This document shows positions 32,696 through 42,284 of a stretch of DNA of 64,000 nucleotides, piece by piece. The notes beneath the pieces were generated by a model, which had not been told where the DNA came from, ran no database searches, and saw nothing but the letters and a program-made list of their open reading frames with translations. Both the position numbers and the translations under genes were made by a program. Where the stretch lies: the NCBI GenBank assembly GCA_965112735.1, contig OZ218961.1:1550001-1614000 (forward strand), in the 5' to 3' direction. Origin of the DNA: Phaeosaccion multiseriatum (lineage: Eukaryota; Ochrophyta, other classes). How positions within the stretch are numbered: the first letter of the stretch is position 1; each line of letters begins with the position of its first letter.

Positions 32696-32993
32696 GCCTT
32701 CGAACTTGAACCCGTCCTGCGCCGCCAGAGTGCCCGCCACCATTGCTGCTACGGCTTCAGACATGTCGGACTCCTGGTGCAGCGCTCTGACCGCCTGCCG
32801 CCGCTGCACGCGACTCACAATGCCGAGCAGCTCCTCACGCGTAGCCGGGATGGCGTTGCATTCTATCCAGCCATGGCCGGCGCGGCGACAAGTCATGCAG
32901 TTAAATGGGGCATTGCCGTTGCCACGCTGCTTGACCGAGCCGTGGAACAGCAAGGGCCGCTGCTGGGTGGGCGTGAGCCGCGGCTGCTGCGCC

Positions 32994-33028
<35 letters not shown>

Positions 33029-34612
33029 TGCATTCACCCCCACCTCCTGTGACGGCTGATGGTCCAGATGCTGCTCCACCGAATTCACGGCCACTTCCAG
33101 ATGCTGCTCCACCGCATTCACGGCCACTCCCCCGCGCGGAGTGCGCAGACCACCACCACCACCACCACGGGCCCGCGGAGCCCCACCAGTAGAAGAGAGC
33201 GTAAGTGGGCTACCAGCCTGGAGCACACGAGTCGCGGAAGGAAATGCCTCCTTGTAGGCGGTGTAGAAGGCACTCCACGAGGGGGTCGCCGACTCCCAGC
33301 GCAGCCAGAAGTTGGTCATGCCGTCAGTTAATGGCAACGAGCCGGAACGAAGCCGAATGTCGACCTCTGGCCGCAGCACCGCCAGCAGGCCCGTAACCAA
33401 GGCTTGCTCATCCGTGGCCTGCCCCGTCACCTGCGCTAGACACAGAGAGAGTTCCGCCAGCTTGGTGAGCAGCCTGGCGAGCGCCTGGTTCACCTCAGCA
33501 GGAACGGTGGACGCTTCCAGAGGCTTGGCCTCCCGCACCAACGTCTGGACAAGCTGCTGGAGGCCGTCTCGCGCAACAGGAACGCCGAAGAGACGCAACA
33601 GACACCTCGCGAGCAATTGGAACTGTGCACTCTCCGTCTCCCACTCCAACGTGACGTGCCGGTCGCCCTCCATCCACGACGCACCCTTCTGAGCCTCCGC
33701 CAGGACAGTGGCCCGATCCACTGCACCCAAGTCGGCCAGCACTCGCTGCTCCATCACCCGCCCTTGGCCCGGAAGCACGGACCCAGTAGAAGTCAAGATC
33801 TCCTGTCCTTGCAGAATGCTCACCCAGTCGTACATGGTTGTGAGCACCACAGCACGAGGATGAGGCTGTCCAGCCGCATCGAATAGAGAGGGAAGTTTCT
33901 GCTCCTGGAGCACACGGATAGCACTCACTGGCGGCGTGATCGTCTGCACCGTATGACGGGCGGGCGCCTGCAGCACACCCAGTGCCTGCTGCCGTGCCCG
34001 CTCCCGCTCCCGTTCCATGTCCCGCTGTAGCATATCCTTAACCTGCTGCTGCAGCACCTCTACCCCCCCCTGTGCGGCATCCTTAACCTGCTGGAGCTGC
34101 GCCGCTAACAGCTCCCGCTGCATCGTCTCCACCTCCAACTGGGCAGCACCCTCAGGCGCAGCCGGCTGCGGCTGCGCCGCCATCTGTCGCTGCAGCTCCG
34201 CCGCCACCTGCTGCTGCAGCTCCACCGCAAACTCCCGCTGCTGCTCCGCCCTCGAGAGCCGCAGCACCTCCAGTTCCCGCTGGAGGGCCGCCGTCTCCGC
34301 CTTGCTCTCCCGCAGTTGGGCCGCCATGAGCTGCGCAGCTTGGTGCTGCGTCAGCATCTCAAGCCCCTCCTGGAGAACCCGAGTGTCCTCCTGCTCCGGT
34401 GTCTTCTCTCCCTCCGCTGGCTGATCCACCACCCGAGCCCCGCCAGACGCACCAACAAGAGGGACCAAGGGCGTTCCAACCACATCCCACACCGTGCTCT
34501 CCTCCTGGCCCACCGACTCTGCAGCACCCGAGTGGAAAGAAACCTCCGACTCCGCCACCGGCAGCGGCCTCACCCCAGCAGCAGGAGGGGAAGCGGCAGC
34601 AGCCGTAATCGC
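32693..34612 (-). CDS. Element A gag, main part (capsid and zinc knuckle)
   Basis: About 640 codons ending at TGA 32693-32695. The N-terminal half is a coiled coil rich in Gln (LQQQVAAELQRQMAAQ). A capsid-like helical region follows (LPSLFDAAGQPHPRAVVLTT...FWLRWESATPSWSAFYTAYK). Then a short tandem repeat (VNAVEQHLEVAVNSVEQHLD), a run of Gln, and a zinc knuckle CMTCRRAGHGWIEC (CX2CX4HX4C). Gag forms the particle and packages the RNA. The 5' end of this ORF was cut off by insertion C; the missing start lies at 36225-36515. Confidence 0.85.
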
Positions 34613-34616
34613 AGAC

Positions 34617-36224
34617 TGTAAAGAGTCACGTTGCTCTCCACCTAGGATAGGAGTAGCCGCATGGATAAGGTAATAGCAACCCCAAAGCCAGCCTGGCAGC
34701 CAGCCTTGTCTCCCTTAGCTTTATCCGTGAGCCATCCTAAACGACCAACCTGCTGGGAGGTGAGTGAGAAACGGGCCACGCACCGTTTCTCACCGTATTT
34801 GCCTGGGCCTGGGCCATTGACATAATACTGACTTTCAACATCCCCGTCAGCCATCCCTGCACTTCTAACATCCCCCTGAACTAAACTATTGCGTGTCCCC
34901 ACGCAACTCAAAGCGGGTTCGCCTACTAAGCTAAGCTCGACTTGTAGCAAAAGCCTCCATGTTGCTTCCAATAAAAACGGATGAGAAATATGCAAAACTC
35001 ACCCAGGTGTGTGCGACCGCTCCTCCAACACACACCCTCCTGTATTGGTGAGAAAACCCCACGACTCAAACTCACCCACACAGGCTCACGGATGAGAACA
35101 TCCCATGACTCAAACTCACCCGCGCAATTCTCTATCTCCACTCCTACTCGCCACCAGCGTTGCCAAAGCCGCGTTGCGCACCACTAATGCTGACTGCTCA
35201 AGTGTTTACTGGTGTGCCTACAAGGCACCCAGACAGTCCCTAAAGCAGCCTTGCGAGTATCCTTCTCTGTCTCCCGCCAAGCTCCGTGCAACAGCAACAG
35301 CCGCGCTGCTGCCACACTCGAAAGCCGTGCCCGCTGTAGGGCACCGCTCTCGGCAATTCTCTATCTCCACGGCCCACCAAGCTCCAGCAGCAATTTCCGT
35401 GCAACAGCAACATCCGTGCTGCTGCCACACTCGAAAGCCATGCCCGCTGTCTAAGGCACCACTCCCGGCAATTCTCTATCTCCACGGCCCACCAAGCTCC
35501 AGCAGCAATTTCCGTGCAACAGCAACATCCGTGCTGCTGCCACACTCGAAAGCCGTGCCCGCTGTAAGGCACCGCTCCCGGCAATTCTCTATCTCCACGG
35601 CCCACCAAGCTCCAGCAGCAATTTCCGTGTAACAGCAACATCCGTGCTGCTGCCACACTCGAAAGCCATGCCCGCTGTAAGGCACCGCTCCCGGCAATTC
35701 TCCATCTCCACTGCCCACCAAGCTCCAGCAGCAATTTCCGTGTAACAGCAACATCCGTGCTGCTGCCATACTCGAAAGCCATGCCCGCTGTAAGGCACCG
35801 CTCCCGGCAATTCTCCATCTCCACTGCCCACCAAGCTCCAGCAGCAATTTCCGTGCAACAGCAACATCCGTGCTGCTGCCACACTCGAAAGCCATGCCCG
35901 CTGTCTAAGGCACCACTCCCGGCAAACTCAAAGCTACCGAGCTGCTGCCTGAGCCTCTTGGCCAAGGTCAGCTGCCTTCGGGATTCTTTGGGTTAGTGGG
36001 GTTGTAAAGAGTCACGTTGCTCTCCACCTAGGATAGGAGTAGCCGCATGGATAAGGTAAGCAACCCCAAAGCCAGCCTGGCAGCCAGCCTTGTCTCTATT
36101 AGCTTTATCCGTGAGCCATCCTAAACGACCAACCTGCTGGGAGGTGAGTGAGAAACGGGCCACGCACCGTTTCTCACCGTATTTGCCTGGGCCTGGGCCG
36201 TTGACATAATACTGACTTTCAACA
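34617..36224 (-). mobile_element. Element C: non-autonomous LTR element inside A gag
   Basis: LTRs at 34617-34840 (224 bp) and 36003-36224 (222 bp), TGTAAAGAG...CTTTCAACA as read on plus, differ by three substitutions and a 2-bp indel. The target duplication is AGAC (34613-34616 and 36225-36228). The purine-rich ctgacgggga beside the left LTR places the 3' end on the left, so C reads on minus. The 1.16-kb interior has no retrotransposon protein and is mostly a 113-bp tandem repeat. LTR and 3' interior resemble element E, so C probably borrows the enzymes of an E-like or related autonomous element. Confidence 0.88.
35286..35930. repeat. 113-bp tandem repeat, about six copies, inside element C
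   Basis: Copies start with gtgcaacagcaac (or gtgtaac) at 35286, 35399, 35514, 35627, 35740 and 35853. The minus strand stays open through them (about 240 codons), but the product is a simple Cys/Trp-rich repeat and does not look like a protein family. Confidence 0.9.
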
Positions 36225-36515
36225 AGACCCCTCACAAAAAGAGGGCGACTCCAGGGACTCCTCCCCCCTACGCAACGCCTCCCGCACACGGTCCAAAGCC
36301 CCAGGGCTGGCAGTGACCTCCGCAGGAGGAGCAGCAGCTTCCGATACCACCGACCCCACGTCCGCAGCACCACCATCAGCTCCACCGCCCTCAGCGTCAC
36401 TCGTAGCGCCCTCCGCCGATGCAAGACTCAGGAAGTCCATCCCCTCCTCCTCAGCCATTGCCACCCTAGCAGCGTGGCGACGCAGGAAGTCCATCCCCTC
36501 CTCAGCCAGTGCCAC
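36225..36515 (-). CDS. Element A gag, N-terminal part cut off by insertion C
   Basis: Starts with ATG at 36515 and contains a repeated helix (MALAEEGMDFLRRHAARVAMAEEEGMDFL), then an Ala/Gly/Glu-rich stretch. Removing C and one AGAC copy (1,612 bp) puts it in the same frame as the main gag part, giving a gag of about 736 residues. The apparent end at 36219 lies inside the C LTR. Confidence 0.75.
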
Positions 36516-36636
36516 CCTAGCAAGCCTAAAGCCGTCAACGGCCTAACGCTGGGCAGCTGGAAGCAAAGCTCAAGCCAACACAATAAATCAGTCTCAAAGC
36601 TGGATCTCAGACCTGTGTCTTTCGGGTCTTCCGGGT

Positions 36637-36831
36637 TGTCGAAACTACCGACAGCTAGCCTCAAAGCCAAGCTAGAGCAGAGCAGAAGCTGAAGCAAGCA
36701 CCCGGAAGCCAGCCCACACGCAGGCTGCGCTTCCTTTCTTTATTACTGATTTACCGTCTAGTTGGCCCGTTTTCCGGCCGTTACACTACTGATTGGGTCC
36801 CCAAGGGACCCCAACTAGGCCACTTCTAACA
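36637..36831 (-). repeat. Element A 5' LTR
   Basis: 195-bp partner of 16506-16728, TGTCGAAACTACC...CTTCTAACA. Reading on minus, the leader begins ACCCGGAAGACCCGAAAGAC directly after the LTR; there is no TGG start. The outer flank is a copy of repeat D, not matching the flank of the other LTR. Confidence 0.85.
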
Positions 36832-37017
36832 CGCAAGCACAGCGAACTACAAGCCCTGTTCTCTCCCATTGCCCACGTTCACACCGCTCACGAACCCCAA
36901 CGCCGAAAAATCCATCACCGCTTCTCTGCATCACAGGCAGGCCCCAAATTCCGCTCCATAGCTGTTGTGAGCGACCAAACGTCATGCCTCCGCCGTCGAT
37001 TACAGATAAGTGGCCAC
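36832..37017 (-). repeat. Repeat D, first piece (split by element E)
   Basis: Closely related to about 60375-60563 inside element F2. It continues at 42285 after insertion E. Coding potential in this copy is low. Confidence 0.75.
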
Positions 37018-37230
37018 TGTGGAAAGTCGTGCTTAGACCTCCACGAAACGGACTAGACACACAGATAAGGTAGCAGCACCCCAAAGCTAGCCTGACAGCC
37101 GGCCTTGTATCTATTAGCTTATCTATGCACTGTCCTAAACGACCACCTACAGGAGGATAGTGAGAAACGGGCACCGTTTCTCACTGCGTTGCCTAGGCCT
37201 GGGCCACTGACATACGACTGACTTTCCACA
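37018..37230 (-). repeat. Element E LTR 1 (3' LTR of left unit)
   Basis: 213 bp; its inner flank tccccgtcag reads on minus as ctgacgggga, the purine tract. Confidence 0.9.
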
Positions 37231-37479
37231 TCCCCGTCAGCCATCCCTGCACTTCTAACACTCCCCTGACAAGACTGTTGCGTGTCCCCACGCAACTCAA
37301 GCGTTTTCACCTACTGAAGCTCGACTGTAGCCACCAAAAAAACCGGATGAGAAATATGCAAAACTCACCCACCAGTGTGTGACGTGGCACTCCACAGGTC
37401 ACCCTGCCACACACCTGCCACGGCAGGGTGAGAAAGCCCAAGGCCTCAAACTCACCCTCCGTGGCTGCGCACGGCTGCG

Positions 37480-38811
37480 CTAGCGCTGGCTCGTCCCCAC
37501 CGTCACCTGCTGTCCCAGCGTTGCAACCGTACGAGGCACTCCATGCGCGGCCTGCTCCGTCGCCAGCAGCTGGGCCGCCTTCTCGTCCATCAGCTTCTGC
37601 AGCCGCGCCTGCGCCGCTTCCACTTGCTGCATCCGATCCTTCAGAGAGAGAGGAGGCCGGTCCAACCAGGCCGGACGATCCGCTGCAATCTCCTGCTGCC
37701 ACCGGCGCTGCCTTGCCGGATCACACTTCATCGCGTCCATCTCCTGCTGCCACTGGCGCTCCTCCTCAAGCTGCCGCTCTGCCGGATCCCTGACCCCGTC
37801 GGGCCTTACCTTGCGCTTCTTCGACCGCCGCCCCCTCCTCTTTGGCCGCGCACCAACTTCGGTAGTGGAACCAAGACCACTGAGAACACCATTCACCCGC
37901 ACTACAGGCTGAGCCACAGCCCGCAGTGCGTCCTCCCGCTCTTGCCAGTCCCGCACTTGCTGTGCCCGCGTGCTCTCCGCTTGAGCCTGCGTGTGTACCT
38001 CTTGCAGCTTGCGCTGAGCTTCCTCAGCCAAGGCAGCTTGTTGCGCCTGCTGCCGTCTCTCTTTCTCCCCGACGCGGCGCCTCTCCACCCGCTCCTGAGC
38101 CGCACACACACGCGCCCGCTCCAACTGTTCCTCCTCCAGCCAAACAGACTCGCGCTCCTGCCGCTCCCGCTCGAGGACCGCAGCAGACACTGACCCCTCT
38201 GCAAGCGTGACGCCAGCCTGCTCTACCTGCTCCTCCTGAGCCTGCGCTTGCGCCACCCGAAGCCGAGACTGCGCCGCGGCCGCCACCGTCAGCTCTAGCG
38301 TCTGCAACTCCTTCGAGGCTCTGCGCTGTGCTGCCTGCCCTGTCGTCGTCACGGCCTTCAACAGCTGAGCAAGGACGCGCTTGTATTGCTCAGTGCGCTG
38401 CACAAGCGTCACCACCACCTGGGAAGCTGTACCCAAGCCGTACCGCTTCCCTGCATCCACCATCTTCCTCACCATGGCTCCGGTGGTCGGTTCGGTAGGG
38501 CAGCGAGAGAGACAGTGCTCCTTCTTGCAGTGAAAGCACGAAAAGACTTGCCCTGCCCCACAGTCGACCTTAGATCGTTTCTGCTTGCTGCCCGACCCCA
38601 CCTGTGCAGCAGCTACCTGCACCTCCGACTGCTGCCTTGGATCCCGACCCAATAGCTGGCCCAGTAGCACCGGAAGTGCTGCAAGGTCCATCCTGATTCC
38701 ATGCAGCTCCTCCATCAACCGATTGACCATGTCGTGATCCCCCATCGGTTCCTCCTGGGACCAGCCAGTACGCTTACTCTGTGCCAGCCGATCGCCGCGC
38801 CATGCCGGCAT
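37480..38811 (-). CDS. Element E left-unit gag-like protein
   Basis: 443 residues, one exon. It has a short N-terminal domain, a zinc knuckle of unusual spacing (CFHCKKEHCLSRC, CX2CX3HX4C, near residue 90), a long Glu/Gln/Arg coiled coil, and a strongly basic stretch ARPKRRGRRSKKRKVR near residue 330 that could be a nuclear localisation or RNA-binding signal. No protease, RT or integrase. A gag-only protein fits a non-autonomous element that makes its own particles. Its last 60 or so residues differ from the right-unit copy. Confidence 0.75.
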   Translation of the reverse strand: MPAWRGDRLAQSKRTGWSQEEPMGDHDMVNRLMEELHGIRMDLAALPVLLGQLLGRDPRQQSEVQVAAAQVGSGSKQKRSKVDCGAGQVFSCFHCKKEHCLSRCPTEPTTGAMVRKMVDAGKRYGLGTASQVVVTLVQRTEQYKRVLAQLLKAVTTTGQAAQRRASKELQTLELTVAAAAQSRLRVAQAQAQEEQVEQAGVTLAEGSVSAAVLERERQERESVWLEEEQLERARVCAAQERVERRRVGEKERRQQAQQAALAEEAQRKLQEVHTQAQAESTRAQQVRDWQEREDALRAVAQPVVRVNGVLSGLGSTTEVGARPKRRGRRSKKRKVRPDGVRDPAERQLEEERQWQQEMDAMKCDPARQRRWQQEIAADRPAWLDRPPLSLKDRMQQVEAAQARLQKLMDEKAAQLLATEQAAHGVPRTVATLGQQVTVGTSQR

Positions 38812-39424
38812 CTTCCCTCTTGCTGCGCCCCTGCAGCTGCTCCCTCCGAGCGTGCCTAATTATGCCTGATATCCGTGCCTGCTGCTGCTGCTGCCTCTGC
38901 AGCTGCTGCGGTATCCAACACCTGCTGCTGCGCCCCCTGCCTCTCCAGCCAAGCCTGCTGTGTCTCCTGCCGCTAACCTCTAAATCAGCGGTCCCCTCTG
39001 ATTAAGTATAGCGGATACCCGTGCCTCCTGCTGCTGCCCCTGCAGCTGCTGTATCCAATCCTTTGCTGCTGCCCCTGCAGCTGCGCGCCAATCCTTCCGT
39101 GCCTCCTGCTGCTGCCCCTGCAGCTGCTCCTTGCAATATCCCTAGCTACCTCTTGCTGCCGATCCACGGTAGCGCTGCTGTGCCACTCTTTCAAAGCCAA
39201 GCAATAAATTCTCCCACAAATAAATTCTCCCACCGGTTCCCAAGCAAAGCCAAGCCAAGCAAAGCTAATTAAGCTAAACGCCCCTGACGGAGCAAGCTGT
39301 GGCGTGTCCGTGCCTTGGACACTAACCAAAAACGTCCACGTGCTAGTCTAGCGCACGATGAACTCAAAGTCTCCCTCTGCTGAGCCTATTGGTCAAGTGC
39401 CAAACTGTCTTCGAGCTTTGGGGT

Positions 39425-39637
39425 TGTGGAAAGTCGTGCTTAGACCTCCACGAAACGGACTAGACACACAGATAAGGTAGCAGCACCCCAAAGCTAGCCT
39501 GACAGCCGGCCTTGTATCTATTAGCTTATCTATGCACTGTCCTAAACGACCACCTACAGGAGGATAGTGAGAAACGGGCACCGTTTCTCACTGCGTTGCC
39601 TAGGCCTGGGCCACTGACATACGACTGACTTTCCACA
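39425..39637 (-). repeat. Element E LTR 2 (5' LTR of left unit)
   Basis: 213 bp, same sequence as LTR 1. The leader next to it reads ACCCCAAAGCTCGAAGAC on minus. To its right lies the 60-bp spacer (39638-39697), which matches the sequence normally just upstream of a 3' LTR but has two extra bases (gc). Confidence 0.9.
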
Positions 39638-39697
39638 TCCCCGTCAGCCATCCCTGCACTTCTAACAGCACTCCCCTGACAAGACTGTTGCGTGTCG

Positions 39698-39910
39698 TGT
39701 GGAAAGTCAGTCGTATGTCAGTGGCCCAGGCCTAGGCAACGCAGTGAGAAACGGTGCCCGTTTCTCACTATCCTCCTGTAGGTGGTCGTTTAGGACAGTG
39801 CATAGATAAGCTAATAGATACAAGGCCGGCTGTCAGGCTAGCTTTGGGGTGCTGCTACCTTATCTGTGTGTCTAGTCCGTTTCGTGGAGGTCTAAGCACG
39901 ACTTTCCACA
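39698..39910 (+). repeat. Element E LTR 3 (5' LTR of right unit)
   Basis: 213 bp, inverted copy of LTR 2, followed by the same leader ACCCCAAAGCTCGAAGAC on plus. Confidence 0.9.
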
Positions 39911-40523
39911 ACCCCAAAGCTCGAAGACAGTTTGGCACTTGACCAATAGGCTCAGCAGAGGGAGACTTTGAGTTCATCGTGCGCTAGACTAGCACGTGGA
40001 CGTTTTTGGTTAGTGTCCAAGGCACGGACACGCCACAGCTTGCTCCGTCAGGGGCGTTTAGCTTAATTAGCTTTGCTTGGCTTGGCTTTGCTTGGGAACC
40101 GGTGGGAGAATTTATTTGCGGGAGAATTTATTGCTTGGCTTTGAAAGAGTGGCACAGCAGCGCTACCGTGGATCGGCAGCAAGAGGTAGCTAGGGATATT
40201 GCAAGGAGCAGCTGCAGGGGCAGCAGCAGGAGGCACGGAAGGATTGGCGAGCAGCTGCAGGGGCAGCAGCAAAGGATTGGATACAGCAGCTGCAGGGGCA
40301 GCAGCAGGAGGCACGGGTATCCGCTATACTTAATCAGAGGGGACCGCTGATTTAGAGGTTAGCGGCAGGAGACACAGCAGGCTTGGCTGGAGAGGCAGGG
40401 GGCGCAGCAGCAGGTGTTGGATACCGCAGCAGCTGCAGAGGCAGCAGCAGCAGCAGGCACGGATATCAGGCATAATTAGGCACGCTCGGAGGGAGCAGCT
40501 GCAGGGGCGCAGCAAGAGGGAAG

Positions 40524-41798
40524 ATGCCGGCATGGCGCGGCGATCGGCTGGCACAGAGTAAGCGTACTGGCTGGTCCCAGGAGGAACCGATGGGGGATCA
40601 CGACATGGTCAATCGGTTGATGGAGGAGCTGCATGGAATCAGGATGGACCTTGCAGCACTTCCGGTGCTACTGGGCCAGCTATTGGGTCGGGATCCAAGG
40701 CAGCAGTCGGAGGTGCAGGTAGCTGCTGCACAGGTGGGGTCGGGCAGCAAGCAGAAACGATCTAAGGTCGACTGTGGGGCAGGGCAAGTCTTTTCGTGCT
40801 TTCACTGCAAGAAGGAGCACTGTCTCTCTCGCTGCCCTACCGAACCGACCACCGGAGCCATGGTGAGGAAGATGGTGGATGCAGGGAAGCGGTACGGCTT
40901 GGGTACAGCTTCCCAGGTGGTGGTGACGCTTGTGCAGCGCACTGAGCAATACAAGCGCGTCCTTGCTCAGCTGTTGAAGGCCGTGACGACGACAGGGCAG
41001 GCAGCACAGCGCAGAGCCTCGAAGGAGTTGCAGACGCTAGAGCTGACGGTGGCGGCCGCGGCGCAGTCTCGGCTTCGGGTGGCGCAAGCGCAGGCTCAGG
41101 AGGAGCAGGTAGAGCAGGCTGGCGTCACGCTTGCAGAGGGGTCAGTGTCTGCTGCGGTCCTCGAGCGGGAGCGGCAGGAGCGCGAGTCTGTTTGGCTGGA
41201 GGAGGAACAGTTGGAGCGGGCGCGTGTGTGTGCGGCTCAGGAGCGGGTGGAGAGGCGCCGCGTCGGGGAGAAAGAGAGACGGCAGCAGGCGCAACAAGCT
41301 GCCTTGGCTGAGGAAGCTCAGCGCAAGCTGCAAGAGGTACACACGCAGGCTCAAGCGGAGAGCACGCGGGCACAGCAAGTGCGGGACTGGCAAGAGCGGG
41401 AGGACGCACTGCGGGCTGTGGCTCAGCCTGTAGTGCGGGTGAATGGTGTTCTCAGTGGTCTTGGTTCCACTACCGAAGTTGGTGCGCGGCCAAAGAGGAG
41501 GGGGCGGCGGTCGAAGAAGCGCAAGGTAAGGCCCGACGGGGTCAGGGATCCGGCAGAGCGGCAGCTTGAGGAGGAGCGCCAGTGGCAGCAGGAGATTGAC
41601 GCGATGAAGTGTGATCCGGCAAGGCAGCGCCGGTGGCAGCAGGAGTTTAAAGCGAATCCTCCGGACGGGTGGGACGGGACTCCTCTCTCTCTGAAGGATC
41701 GGCTGCAGCAATTGGAAACGGAGCGGGCCGCGCAGGGAGTGCCTCGTACGGTTGCAAAGCTGGGACAGCAGGTGACGGTGGGGACGAGCCAGCGCTAG
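40524..41798 (+). CDS. Element E right-unit gag-like protein
   Basis: 424 residues. Identical by eye to the left-unit protein for about 375 residues, including the zinc knuckle and the basic stretch. The C-terminus then changes to QEFKANPPDGWDGTPLSLKD and lacks about 19 residues. The 3' non-coding part also differs from the left unit. So the two halves are two different copies, not a simple mirror of one molecule. Confidence 0.75.
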   Translation: MPAWRGDRLAQSKRTGWSQEEPMGDHDMVNRLMEELHGIRMDLAALPVLLGQLLGRDPRQQSEVQVAAAQVGSGSKQKRSKVDCGAGQVFSCFHCKKEHCLSRCPTEPTTGAMVRKMVDAGKRYGLGTASQVVVTLVQRTEQYKRVLAQLLKAVTTTGQAAQRRASKELQTLELTVAAAAQSRLRVAQAQAQEEQVEQAGVTLAEGSVSAAVLERERQERESVWLEEEQLERARVCAAQERVERRRVGEKERRQQAQQAALAEEAQRKLQEVHTQAQAESTRAQQVRDWQEREDALRAVAQPVVRVNGVLSGLGSTTEVGARPKRRGRRSKKRKVRPDGVRDPAERQLEEERQWQQEIDAMKCDPARQRRWQQEFKANPPDGWDGTPLSLKDRLQQLETERAAQGVPRTVAKLGQQVTVGTSQR

Positions 41799-42067
41799 CG
41801 CAGTCGTGCGCAGCCACGGAGGGTGAGTTTGAGGCCTTGGGCTTTCTCACCCTGCCGTGGCAGGTGTGTGGAAGGGTGACTTGTGGAGTGCCAAGTCACA
41901 CACACACTGGTGGGTGAGTTTTGCATATTTCTCATCCGGTTTTTTGGAAGCAGCATAAAAGGTTTTGCTACAGTCGAGCTTCAGTAGGCGAAAACGCCTG
42001 AGTTGCGTTGGGACACGCAACAGTCTTGTCAGGGGAGTGTTAGAAGTGCAGGGATGGCTGACGGGGA

Positions 42068-42280
42068 TGTGGAAAGTCAGTCGTATGTCAGTGGCCCAGG
42101 CCTAGGCAACGCAGTGAGAAACGGTGCCCGTTTCTCACTATCCTCCTGTAGGTGGTCGTTTAGGACAGTGCATAGATATGCTAATAGATACAAGGCCGGC
42201 TGTCAGGCTAGCTTTGGGGTGCTGCTACCTTATCTGTGTGTCTAGTCCGTTTCGTGGAGGTCTAAGCACGACTTTCCACA
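42068..42280 (+). repeat. Element E LTR 4 (3' LTR of right unit)
   Basis: 213 bp, preceded by purine tract gctgacgggga and followed by CCAC. One base (42179) differs from the others. Confidence 0.9.
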
Positions 42281-42284
42281 CCAC

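Larger units (their letters stand above)
16506..36831 (-). mobile_element. Element A: Gypsy-like LTR retrotransposon with exonuclease domain, interrupted by B and C
   Basis: Direct terminal repeats TGTCGAAAC...CTTCTAACA lie at 16506-16728 and 36637-36831, and all coding parts read on the minus strand. The order from the right is 5' LTR, gag start, (insertion C), gag, TGA, (insertion B), Q-rich region, protease, RT, RNase H, 3'-5' exonuclease-like domain, integrase, purine-rich tract, 3' LTR. Without B and C it would be about 12.5 kb, large for the group. The LTRs differ (223 and 195 bp; about 97% identical over the shared 150 bp, with an expansion of AGCAGAAGC words in one), so it is older than B. 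I find no matching target duplication at its outer ends. Confidence 0.85.
37018..42280. mobile_element. Element E: inverted dimer of a gag-only LTR element, inserted as one unit
   Basis: Four 213-bp LTRs (TGTGGAAAGTC...GACTTTCCACA on the outer and inner ends) lie at 37018-37230, 39425-39637, 39698-39910 and 42068-42280. The left unit (37018-39637) reads minus and the right unit (39698-42280) reads plus; the two 5' LTRs face each other across 60 bp. The outer flanks carry one 4-bp duplication, CCAC (37014-37017 and 42281-42284), and the related sequence at 60559-60563 shows the empty site. Each unit codes for one gag-like protein, so E needs enzymes from another element. LTRs are identical by eye apart from one base (42179). 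Confidence 0.88.

Noticed and set aside
35240-35965. 241-codon ORF on minus through the 113-bp repeat of element C
   Set aside because: The product is just the tandem repeat translated, rich in Cys and Trp. Unit lengths of 113 and 115 are not multiples of three, so a translated repeat would not be preserved.
39425-39910. Reading the E inverted repeat as a DNA transposon with long terminal inverted repeats
   Set aside because: Each half has its own pair of LTRs with TG/CA ends, purine tract and gag-like ORF with a zinc knuckle; a 4-bp duplication and LTR-type ends fit retrotransposon integration.
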